NCBI RefSeq assembly: GCF_000716605.1
Contig: NZ_JNXE01000042.1
Span: forward strand, 62,001 to 126,000
DNA length: 64,000 nucleotides
Direction: 5' to 3'
Origin: Streptomyces sp. NRRL F-525
GTDB lineage: Bacteria; Actinomycetota; Actinomycetes; Streptomycetales; Streptomycetaceae
Position numbers and translations under genes: made by a program. Below the pieces are notes generated by a model. That model did not search any database and was not told the DNA's origin. It worked only from the letters and a program-made list of their open reading frames with translations. Below, one piece after another: positions 1 to 6,477 of the stretch; within the stretch, counting starts at the first letter, position 1, and each line of letters begins with the position of its first letter.

Positions 1-1
1 C

Positions 2-361
2 GAGGACGGCGGCCGCTTCGACGGCTGGCGCGAGCACTTCTCCTACGACCGCTGGATGCGCTGCGCCGAGAAGACGCTGCCCGCCTTCGGCGTCGACGTC
101 GACTGGTACACCACCCGCGAGAAGACCTACGAGGAGGTCCTCCCCTGGGACCACCTCGACTCCGGCCTCGACAAGGACTGGCTCTGGGAGGACTGGCAGG
201 ACGCCCTCGACGAGACCGAGGTCGAGGACTGCCGGTGGACGCCGTGCTTCGACTGCGGGGTGTGCCCGCAGATGGACACGTCGATCCAGATCGGCCCCAC
301 GGGCAAGAAGCTGCTCCCGCTGACGGTGAAGCAGCCGGCGGGGAGTGGGCACACGCACTGA
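2..361 (+). CDS. TIGR03960-type radical SAM protein, C-terminal fragment
   Basis: The window opens inside this reading frame; 119 codons remain before the TGA. The tail carries a Cys-rich segment (RWTPCFDCGVCPQM) followed by IGPTGKKLLPL, which I recognise as the C-terminal end of the large B12-binding-like radical SAM proteins of the TIGR03960 family. The radical SAM CxxxCxxC core lies upstream of the window and cannot be seen. The family is defined by its linkage to a DUF2344/TIGR03936 protein, and that partner is present at 7571-8380, but about 7 kb away instead of adjacent. The substrate of the family is not established. Family identity is from the tail only. Confidence 0.75.
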   Translation, partial: EDGGRFDGWREHFSYDRWMRCAEKTLPAFGVDVDWYTTREKTYEEVLPWDHLDSGLDKDWLWEDWQDALDETEVEDCRWTPCFDCGVCPQMDTSIQIGPTGKKLLPLTVKQPAGSGHTH

Positions 362-374
362 CCGGGTGTGTCGG

Positions 375-1070
375 TCAGCTGACGGGGTCCGAGGGGCCGT
401 AGGCCGCGGCGATCTCCTGGGACCCCGCCCACCGGCTGTACGTGGGTGACTGGGGCCAGCCCTCGGGTGAGTCCTGCCATTCCTCCTGGCGGCCGTAGGG
501 GAGGAGGTCGATCAGGGCGAAGCTGTGGCTGAGCTGCTCGGTGCCGCGGCCGTTGGTGTGCCAGGTGCGGTAGACGGTGTCGCCGTCGCGCAGGAACACG
601 TTGACCGCGAAGCCGCCGTCGGGCGGGGCGCCGACGTCGGCGCCGAAGGAGCTGTTCGCGGTCGAGTACCACGGCATGCGGTTGCCGACCCGCTCCTTGT
701 AGGCGAGGGCCTCGTCGATCGGGCCCTGGGTGACGATGACGAACCGGGCGTCGTAGCTGTCGAGGAACTCCAGGCGCGTGTACTGCGAGGTGAACCCGGT
801 GCAGCCCGGGCACTGCCATTCCTTGCCGGCGAACCACATGTGGTTGTAGACGATCAACTGCCGCTTGCCGTCGAAGACTTCGGCCAGGCGGACCGGGCCG
901 TCCGCGCCGTCGAGGGTGTAGTCGGGCATCTCGACCATCGGCAGGCGGCGCCGCTCGGCGGCGATGGCGTCGAGTTCCCGGGTCGCGGCCTTTTCGCGGG
1001 CGCGGAGGGTCGCGAGCTGGGTCTCCCACGTCGTGGTGTCAACGACGGGGGGTAGCGCGTCGGCGGTCAT
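375..1070 (-). CDS. DUF899 family thioredoxin-like protein
   Basis: A 231-residue protein of the DUF899 family, which has a thioredoxin-like fold. A CPGC pair (Cys87/Cys90) sits after KEWQ, where peroxiredoxin or thioredoxin-like proteins place their redox cysteines. I chose the ATG at 1070 because GCGAGGGA lies just upstream; an in-frame upstream start at 1142 would add 24 residues of low-complexity sequence without a ribosome site. It lies 75 bp downstream of the Rrf2 regulator gene on the same strand, so the two are probably co-transcribed. A role in thiol or oxidative stress is inferred from fold and neighbours; no substrate is known. Confidence 0.8.
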   Translation of the reverse strand: MTADALPPVVDTTTWETQLATLRAREKAATRELDAIAAERRRLPMVEMPDYTLDGADGPVRLAEVFDGKRQLIVYNHMWFAGKEWQCPGCTGFTSQYTRLEFLDSYDARFVIVTQGPIDEALAYKERVGNRMPWYSTANSSFGADVGAPPDGGFAVNVFLRDGDTVYRTWHTNGRGTEQLSHSFALIDLLPYGRQEEWQDSPEGWPQSPTYSRWAGSQEIAAAYGPSDPVS

Positions 1071-1145
1071 GGTCCCTCGCAGAGCTTGTGGGCGTGGCTG
1101 TGCCTTGTGCGGGGGTAGACCGCGCCCGGCTCCGGAACTCATCGG

Positions 1146-1622
1146 TCAGTCGGAAGTCAGCCACACACCGACCCCCGCCAGCGTCCCGTCCCCGGAGTCC
1201 GATTCCACGTCGCGGGCCAGGTCGGCGATCGTGACGGAGCGGAGGGCCTCGCGGCGGGCCGACTCGGCCGCGGCCATCGTGCGGGCGATCGCGCACGGCG
1301 TGGCGCAGGCCTCGGGCGGGGTGGCCATCGGGCCGCGCTGGCGGATCTCCGTGCAGACGAAGGCCGGGTCGGGGCCGTCGATCGCCTCGACGACGTCGAG
1401 GACCGTGATCGACGCGGGGGAGCGGGTCAGGACGTAGCCGCCGGACTTGCCCTGGACCGAACGGACCAGGCCGGAGCGGGAGAGGGCCTGGAGCTGTTTG
1501 GCCAGGTAGGTCGGGGACACGTCGTGGAACTCGGCCAGGCGGGCGGCCGGGACCGGGGCCTGGGTCGAGGTCAGGACAACGCAGCAGTGCAGGGCCCACT
1601 CGACTCCGCCGGACATCTTCAC
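1146..1622 (-). CDS. Rrf2 family transcriptional regulator
   Basis: A 158-residue winged-helix repressor. Residues 1-65 give the Rrf2 helix-turn-helix (LAEFHDVSPTYLAKQLQAL, then SVQGKSGGYVL wing). The C-terminal half has Cys90, Cys106 and Cys110. IscR and NsrR use three cysteines for an Fe-S cluster, but the spacing here (15 and 3 residues between them) is not the canonical pattern, so cluster binding is uncertain and a thiol-switch sensor like YwnA/CymR relatives is also possible. It is divergent from an NmrA-like reductase at 1773; paired CTCGGA-N9-TCCGAG-type inverted repeats lie in the gap and are its likely operator. The start could also be Met3. Confidence 0.88.
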   Translation of the reverse strand: MKMSGGVEWALHCCVVLTSTQAPVPAARLAEFHDVSPTYLAKQLQALSRSGLVRSVQGKSGGYVLTRSPASITVLDVVEAIDGPDPAFVCTEIRQRGPMATPPEACATPCAIARTMAAAESARREALRSVTIADLARDVESDSGDGTLAGVGVWLTSD

Positions 1623-1646
1623 TCAGCCATTTTACTCAGACCCCCG

Positions 1647-1677
1647 TTGACTCGGATATGTATTGTCCGAGTAGTAT
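1647..1677 (+). promoter_or_regulatory. Predicted promoter of the NmrA-like reductase gene
   Basis: A -35 box TTGACT (1647-1652) and a -10 box TAGTAT (1672-1677) are separated by 19 bp. The first CTCGGA inverted repeat lies almost entirely between the two boxes, an arrangement that suits repression by the divergent Rrf2 protein. Read from sequence only. Confidence 0.55.
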
Positions 1678-1698
1678 CTCGGATAGAAAGTGTCCGGG
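1651..1698. promoter_or_regulatory. Tandem inverted-repeat operator, probable Rrf2 site
   Basis: Two units with the same geometry lie 27 bp apart: CTCGGA-N9-TCCGAG at 1651-1671, a perfect 6-bp inverted repeat, and CTCGGA-N9-TCCGGG at 1678-1698 with one mismatch. They fall between the divergent Rrf2 and reductase genes and overlap the predicted promoter. Assignment to Rrf2 is inference from position and symmetry. Confidence 0.6.
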
Positions 1699-1772
1699 TT
1701 TGGTCTCGGGGTGCTGTCGTGATCGCACGGCGGTACATATCGGACGTCAGTCATCTACGGAAGGCGTAGGCC

Positions 1773-2510
1773 ATGAAGATCGCAGTCATCGGCGGAACCG
1801 GGCTGATCGGGTCGCAGGTCGTGAAGAACCTGAACGCGGCCGGGCACCAGGCCGTGCCGCACTCGCAGTCCACCGGCGTGGACATCATCAGCGGTGAGGG
1901 GCTGGAGGCGGCCGTCGCGGGCGCCGACGCCGTCGTCAATCTGACGAACTCACCGACCTTCGACGACGCCTCGATCGGCTTCTTCCAGACCTCGATGGAC
2001 AACCTGCTCGCCGCGAGCGAGAAGGGCGGGGTCGGGCACTTCGTCATCCTGTCCATCGTCGGCGTGGACCAGGTGCCGGGGCTGGACTACTACCGGGCGA
2101 AGGTCCTCCAGGAGGATCTCCTCAAGGACGGGGCGGTGCCGTACTCCATCGTGCGCGCCGCGCAGTTCATGGAGTTCATGGACGCGACCCTCGCCATGAC
2201 CACCGAGGGCGACACCGTCCGGCTGCCGCGTACGCCGATCCAGCCGATCGCCGCCGCGGAGGTCGCCGCCGTCGTCGCCGAGGTCGCCGCGGGCGCCCCG
2301 CTGAACGGCGTCCTGAACATCGCGGGCCCGGACGTCTACCCCCTCGACGACCTCGGCCGGATCACCCTGACCGCCAAGGGCGGCGCGGGTTCCGTGGTCA
2401 CCGATGACGCCGCGGGCATGTTCGCCGCCGCCCCCGGTGACGTCCTCACCGCTCCGGACGGCGCCCGCGTCACCGCCACCCACTACACGGACTGGCTCGC
2501 CGGGCGGTAA
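1773..2510 (+). CDS. NmrA/QorB-like NAD(P)-binding atypical SDR
   Basis: A 245-residue atypical short-chain dehydrogenase. The N-terminus has the Rossmann motif IGGTGLIGSQVV (residues 6-17), and YYRAK near residue 109 matches the YxxxK pair kept in many NmrA/QorB relatives. The protein is likely a cytosolic NAD(P)H-dependent quinone or enone reductase, or a redox-sensing regulator of that fold; the substrate cannot be told. GGAAGG at 1759-1764 precedes the ATG at good spacing. The gene is divergent from an Rrf2 regulator, a common pairing for QorB-type reductases, and converges with the MmyB-type regulator 5 bp downstream. Confidence 0.85.
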   Translation: MKIAVIGGTGLIGSQVVKNLNAAGHQAVPHSQSTGVDIISGEGLEAAVAGADAVVNLTNSPTFDDASIGFFQTSMDNLLAASEKGGVGHFVILSIVGVDQVPGLDYYRAKVLQEDLLKDGAVPYSIVRAAQFMEFMDATLAMTTEGDTVRLPRTPIQPIAAAEVAAVVAEVAAGAPLNGVLNIAGPDVYPLDDLGRITLTAKGGAGSVVTDDAAGMFAAAPGDVLTAPDGARVTATHYTDWLAGR

Positions 2511-2515
2511 CTCGC

Positions 2516-3373
2516 TTACGGCAGGGGTGCCTTGGGGGTTCCGGCCGCGTGCAGGGACCCCAGCCGGGCCAGTGCCGCCGCATCCTCCGTGTCCGGATCG
2601 GCCGTGCCGACCAGGAGGCACTGGCCAGGGGCGCTCTGCACGTCGAACGTCTGGTACGTGAGGGTGATGCGGCCCACGTCCGGGTTGTTGAAGGTCTTGG
2701 ACTGGCGGCCGGGACGGCTGACGCTGTGGTCCTGCCAGAACGTCGCGAACTCCTCGCTCCCGCCGAGGAGTTCGGCGATCAGCGAGCCGAGTTCGCGGTC
2801 GTCCCGGTCGTGGCCCGTGGCCAGTCGGAGCGCCTCGGCGGAGCAGCGGGCCACGTGCTCCCAGTCGGCGAACAGGTCCCGGGCCGCGGGGTCCAGGAAC
2901 AGTGAGCGGACCATACGGCGGCGGTCGCCCAGGGGTGCGAGGAGCGCGTCGGCGAGTGCGTTCGACGCGAGGACCTCCAGGCGCCGGTTGATGACGTACG
3001 CCGCCGCCGTCGGGAACGCGTGCATCAACTGGAGCAGCGCCGGGTCCACCTCGTCGGACGGCTCGGCGGGGACGGGCCTCGGGACCAGGCCGGCCAGGCG
3101 GTACGCGTGCCAGCGGGCGTCCGTGTCGAGGCGCAGGGCGCGGGCGATGGCGTCGACCACCTGGCCCGACGGGCTGCGCTCGCGGCCCTGCTCCAGCCGG
3201 GCGTAGTAGTCGGCGCTGACCCCGGCCAGCACGGCGACCTCCTCGCGCCGCAGCCCGGCCACCCGGCGCGCCCCGGAACTGGGAAAGCCCACCTCGGCGG
3301 GCGTCAGCCGGGACCGCCGCGCCCGCAGGAAGTCACCGAGCGCGTAGCCGTCCGTACCGTCCATGCCGTCCAT
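2516..3373 (-). CDS. MmyB-type helix-turn-helix transcriptional regulator
   Basis: A 285-residue regulator with an N-terminal XRE helix-turn-helix (residues about 10-75, including GLRREEVAVLAGVSADYYARL and EQGRERSPS in succession) and the C-terminal MmyB ligand-binding domain (FNNPDVGRITLTYQTF region), the standard architecture of a family abundant in actinobacteria. Members usually control a divergent oxidoreductase or transporter; here the divergent gene is the SDR at 3539, with a 25-bp inverted repeat in the gap. The MmyB domain is thought to bind a small, possibly fatty-acid-like, ligand. Effector unknown. Confidence 0.9.
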   Translation of the reverse strand: MDGMDGTDGYALGDFLRARRSRLTPAEVGFPSSGARRVAGLRREEVAVLAGVSADYYARLEQGRERSPSGQVVDAIARALRLDTDARWHAYRLAGLVPRPVPAEPSDEVDPALLQLMHAFPTAAAYVINRRLEVLASNALADALLAPLGDRRRMVRSLFLDPAARDLFADWEHVARCSAEALRLATGHDRDDRELGSLIAELLGGSEEFATFWQDHSVSRPGRQSKTFNNPDVGRITLTYQTFDVQSAPGQCLLVGTADPDTEDAAALARLGSLHAAGTPKAPLP

Positions 3374-3411
3374 TCCAAAAGCCTACGGCGGTCCCGCCAC
3401 CCCGCTCCCGC

Positions 3412-3436
3412 TTCCTGGGTGTGGCACACCCCGGAA
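3412..3436. promoter_or_regulatory. 25-bp inverted repeat between MmyB regulator and SDR
   Basis: TTCC-T-GGGTGTG, a single central G, then CACACCC-C-GGAA form an almost perfect palindrome (11 of 12 pairs match). It lies 39 bp from the regulator start and 102 bp from the SDR start. The position makes it the best candidate operator for the MmyB-type regulator. Inference from symmetry only. Confidence 0.55.
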
Positions 3437-3538
3437 GCCTCGTCCTGCCTCATCGGGCCGATCCCGCCGATGCTCGGACAGCACGGAAGACGCGGTGGAC
3501 CACCGCCGCGCGATCGGCTTTCCTCCAAGGGGTTGCAC

Positions 3539-4273
3539 ATGACCACCACCGTCCCGTCCAAGGCCGTCCTGATCACCGGCGCGAGCAGCGGAATCGGCGA
3601 GGCCACGGCCCGGCTGCTGGCCGCGGCGGGGCACCGGGTGTTCCTCGGCGCCCGGCGCGCCGACCGCCTGGCCGCCGTGGCCAAGGACATCCAGGCGGCC
3701 GGCGGCACGGCCGAGCACCGCGAGCTGGACGTGACCAGCCTGGAGAGCGTGCGGGACTTCGTCCGGGCCGCGCGGGAGTCGTACGGCCGGGTCGACGTGC
3801 TCGTCAACAACGCGGGGGTGATGCCCCTGGCGATGCTGGACGCCCTGAGGGTCGACGAGTGGAACCGCATGATCGACGTGAACATCCGCGGTGTGCTGCA
3901 CGGCATCGCCGCGGTGCTGCCCGTCATGCGCGAGCAGGGCGCGGGGCACGTCGTGAACGTCGCCTCCGTCGCCGGGCACCGCGTCGACCCCACCGCGGCC
4001 GTCTACTGCGCCACCAAGTACGCGGTCCGCGCCATCTCCGAAGGCCTGCGGCAGGAGAGCCGCGACCTGCGCGTCACCGTCATCAGCCCCGGCTTCACCC
4101 GCACCGAACTGACCGACGGCATCGGCGACTTGGGCATGCGCGCGGTCGCCGAGGACATGATGGGCATCGCGATCCCGGCCACCGCGATCGGCGAGGCGAT
4201 CGTCTACGCCGTCAACCAGCCCGCGGAGGTCGACGTCAACGAGATCGTCGTCAGGCCTACGGCGCAGGGCTGA
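3539..4273 (+). CDS. Classical short-chain dehydrogenase/reductase
   Basis: A 244-residue classical SDR. Visible are the cofactor motif TGASSGIG near residue 12, NNAG near residue 90, the catalytic Ser in NVASVAG and the YCATK (YxxxK) pair near residue 157. GARRADRL after beta-2 places Arg residues where NADP-preferring SDRs bind the 2'-phosphate, so NADP(H) is likely. The ATG at 3539 starts exactly at the conserved N-terminus; the long upstream open frame has no domain. The substrate is unknown. Divergent MmyB-type regulation is likely because a palindrome sits in the shared promoter region. Confidence 0.92.
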   Translation: MTTTVPSKAVLITGASSGIGEATARLLAAAGHRVFLGARRADRLAAVAKDIQAAGGTAEHRELDVTSLESVRDFVRAARESYGRVDVLVNNAGVMPLAMLDALRVDEWNRMIDVNIRGVLHGIAAVLPVMREQGAGHVVNVASVAGHRVDPTAAVYCATKYAVRAISEGLRQESRDLRVTVISPGFTRTELTDGIGDLGMRAVAEDMMGIAIPATAIGEAIVYAVNQPAEVDVNEIVVRPTAQG

Positions 4274-4282
4274 AGTCCCGGT

Positions 4283-4825
4283 TCAGGGCGCCCAGTCCGC
4301 CACCGTCGTCACCTCGGCCTGCATCGGGAACACCTTCTCCGTGAGGACGCGGTGGACCTCCGGGTCGTTGTCGAGGCAGGCGTCGGACAGGACGGTGAGG
4401 GTGAAGTCCAGGTCGGCGGCCTGGCGGAGGGTGGACAGGACGACGCCGCTGGTGGCGATGCCGGTGAGGACCAGGTGGTCGATGTCGTTGGCCCGCAGGA
4501 CCAGGTCGAGGTCGCTGCCCGCGAACGCGCTGACGCGGCGCTTGGTGACGAGGATGTCGTCGGGGCCGGGGGCCACGTCCGGGTGGATCTCGTTGGCCTG
4601 GGCGGCGGCCGCCGGCAGGGTGACGCCCGCGAGCCTGCCGAACAGCTTGTTGCGGGGGCTGATCTCCGGGGCGCCGGGGCGGAAGCCGACGGTCACGTAG
4701 ATCACGCGGACGCCGTTCGCACGGGCCGTCTCGATCGCCTTGCGCAGGCGCGGCAGGTAGTCCGGGTCGGGGTAACGGTCCACGATCACGCGCTGGACGT
4801 CCATGACGAGGAGGGCTTCGGACAT
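4283..4825 (-). CDS. Isochorismatase-like hydrolase lacking the catalytic Cys
   Basis: A 180-residue isochorismatase-fold protein. Asp9 (LVMDVQ) and Lys95 (VTKRR) match the first two members of the cysteine hydrolase triad. The nucleophile position in the GxxTxxCV motif reads GIATSGVVLST, so Cys is replaced by Val128. True isochorismatases such as PhzD also lack that Cys and use acid catalysis, so the protein may hydrolyse a vinyl ether or have another non-thiol chemistry; amidase activity is unlikely. GGAAGGA precedes the ATG. The gene is divergent from a TetR regulator with a palindromic site between them and ends 9 bp from the convergent SDR gene. Confidence 0.85.
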   Translation of the reverse strand: MSEALLVMDVQRVIVDRYPDPDYLPRLRKAIETARANGVRVIYVTVGFRPGAPEISPRNKLFGRLAGVTLPAAAAQANEIHPDVAPGPDDILVTKRRVSAFAGSDLDLVLRANDIDHLVLTGIATSGVVLSTLRQAADLDFTLTVLSDACLDNDPEVHRVLTEKVFPMQAEVTTVADWAP

Positions 4826-4859
4826 GGCTGTCCTTCCGTGAGCTGAGCGCTCGGTCGCT

Positions 4860-4926
4860 AAGTCATCAGGTGATTACTTGCCTAACGTAGCCATGCCCTG
4901 TAGTCATGTCAACGAGTGATTACTTG
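4860..4926. promoter_or_regulatory. TetR-type operator and repeated half-site
   Basis: An inverted repeat AAGTCATCA-GG-TGATTACTT occupies 4860-4879 with one mismatched pair. The 11-mer GTGATTACTTG within it recurs exactly at 4916-4926, 46 bp downstream and 22 bp before the TetR start codon. Two such elements between divergent genes suggest autoregulation plus control of the isochorismatase-like gene. Assignment to this TetR protein is inference. Confidence 0.6.
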
Positions 4927-4948
4927 AGCTGGTCGAGGGAGGTCGCCG

Positions 4949-5572
4949 GTGGTGGCGGGTGACGTGAATGAGGCCGACGAGCCCCGGCGGCGGGACGCTG
5001 CGGCGACCCGGCAGGCGCTGCTGGAGGCCGCGAGCAGCCGGTTCACCCGGCTCGGGTACGACCGCACGACGTTGCGGGACGTCGCCGCCGACGTCGGGGT
5101 CAACCTGGCGCTCATCAAGCGGTACTTCGACTCGAAGGAGGGGTTGTTCAAGGCGGCGCTGGCCTCAACTCCCCGTTTCCTGGGCCGGGATGAGGAGTTC
5201 CCGCACGACCGGGCCGGTCTCGCCGAGGCGCTCAGTCACCAACTGTCCGCCGGTGCCTGGCCGGAGTTCGGCGAACACCCCGTCCTGATGCTGCTGCGCG
5301 GCTCCGGCGACGAACGCGTGGACGCCCTGCGCCGCAAGGCCCTGGACGAGTTCAGCCGCCAGATCCTCGAAGCGTCCGGCGAGGGCCCGGCGGGGGAGGA
5401 CGACGAACGCCTGCTGCGCGCCGAACTCCTCGTCGCGCTCGGCGTCGGCGTCGCCGTCGTACGGTCCGCCGTAGGCCTGCGCCCCCTGCGCGACGCGACC
5501 GCCGCCCAACTGGCCGCGCCGCTACGGGAGATCGTCGACGCGCTGCTGGCGCCCCCTGCCGACGACCGCTGA
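4949..5572 (+). CDS. TetR/AcrR family transcriptional regulator
   Basis: A 207-residue TetR repressor. Residues 18-64 form the DNA-binding domain (LGYDRTTLRDVAADVGVNLALIKRYF, interrupted here by nothing unusual), followed by the KEGLF helix and a variable ligand domain. The GTG at 4949 gives 15 residues before the first helix; the next GTG is 20 codons shorter of support. The divergent isochorismatase-like gene and the palindromic sequences in between mark it as the probable target. The ligand is unknown. Confidence 0.9.
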   Translation: MVAGDVNEADEPRRRDAAATRQALLEAASSRFTRLGYDRTTLRDVAADVGVNLALIKRYFDSKEGLFKAALASTPRFLGRDEEFPHDRAGLAEALSHQLSAGAWPEFGEHPVLMLLRGSGDERVDALRRKALDEFSRQILEASGEGPAGEDDERLLRAELLVALGVGVAVVRSAVGLRPLRDATAAQLAAPLREIVDALLAPPADDR

Positions 5573-5591
5573 ACTGCCGCACAATGCACGG

Positions 5592-5934
5592 GTGGACGAC
5601 ATCACGATCCGCCCCGCGGAACCCGCCGAGTTGGACGTCGTCGCGGGGCTCCGGTGGCGGTGGATTCTTGAGGGCGGGGATCAACCCGTCACCACCAACC
5701 CACCACCGCCTGCGAGGAGTTCGCACGGTACTCAGCCAACTGGGCAGTGGAGAACGCGACGGTGATCTGCGGTGCGTGTACGTCATCCCCGGTGAGCGCG
5801 ACGGCGATGTCGGCGGGCGGCTGGTGGAGGCGGTGCTGGCCCGCGCTCAGGACCTCGGGCTCGAACGCGTCACCGTCCACTCCTCGCCCCGGCTCCTGCC
5901 CACCCGGGTCTGCCGCAGCGACCCCTACCCTTGA
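5592..5934 (+). pseudogene. GNAT acetyltransferase pseudogene, frameshifted and shortened
   Basis: Three fragments of one acetyltransferase lie in three frames. From the GTG at 5592, frame 3 encodes DDITIRPAEPAELDVVAGLRWRW-like N-terminal sequence; around 5713-5760 frame 2 encodes EEFARYSANWAVENATV; from about 5766 frame 1 encodes YVIPGERDGDVGGRLVEAVL and ERVTVHSSPR, the acetyl-CoA binding motif A and following strand. The C-terminal YxxxGF region is absent. At least two frame changes and a missing middle make a functional product very unlikely. It abuts the intact acetyltransferase gene at 5938. Confidence 0.7.
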
Positions 5935-5937
5935 CCG

Positions 5938-6471
5938 ATGCCCGAACTGATCCTGCCCGACGCCCGGTTGCGGGTCTCCTTCCTGGACGCCGTGTACGAG
6001 CACATCGTCGAGGACGACTTCTTTGGCGGCACCCTCGCGCGCGAACTGCGGGAACACGGCAGCACCTGGCGCCGGCCGGCGGGGTTCGCGCGGTACGTCG
6101 AGTCGGTGCGCGAGGAGGAGGCGGAGGACGGGCGCCGGCCCGAGGGTTTCGTGCCCAGCACCTGGTACTGGTACGTCGACGGCGACACCTACCTCGGCCG
6201 CATCCAGATACGGCACCGCCTCACCCAGTGGCTCCTCGACTACGGCGGCCACATCGGCTACGGCGTCCGGCCGGGCGCCCGGCGCCGGGGGCACGCGACC
6301 GCGATGCTCCGTGACGTGCTGCCGTACGCTCATGCGCTCGGCCTGGATCCGGTCCTCGTGACCTGTGATGCCGCCAACACCGCGTCCCGCAAGGTGATCG
6401 AGGCCGGTGGCGGGAAGTTCGAGGACGAGCGGGACGGGAAATTGCGGTACTGGATCCGGACGGGGAGCTGA
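5938..6471 (+). CDS. GNAT family N-acetyltransferase
   Basis: A 177-residue GNAT enzyme. Motif A, IGYGVRPGARRRGHATAML (residues about 103-121), contains the R/Q-x-x-G-x-G/A pyrophosphate loop for acetyl-CoA, and the C-terminal VTCDAANTASRKVIEAGG segment resembles RimL/YitI-type N-terminal or small-molecule acetyltransferases. The ATG starts 3 bp after the stop of the acetyltransferase pseudogene. Substrate unknown. Confidence 0.88.
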   Translation: MPELILPDARLRVSFLDAVYEHIVEDDFFGGTLARELREHGSTWRRPAGFARYVESVREEEAEDGRRPEGFVPSTWYWYVDGDTYLGRIQIRHRLTQWLLDYGGHIGYGVRPGARRRGHATAMLRDVLPYAHALGLDPVLVTCDAANTASRKVIEAGGGKFEDERDGKLRYWIRTGS

Positions 6472-6477
6472 GGCGTC

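Noticed and set aside
375..6471. Prophage or integrative element
   Set aside because: No integrase, capsid, replication or transfer gene, and no flanking direct repeat found.
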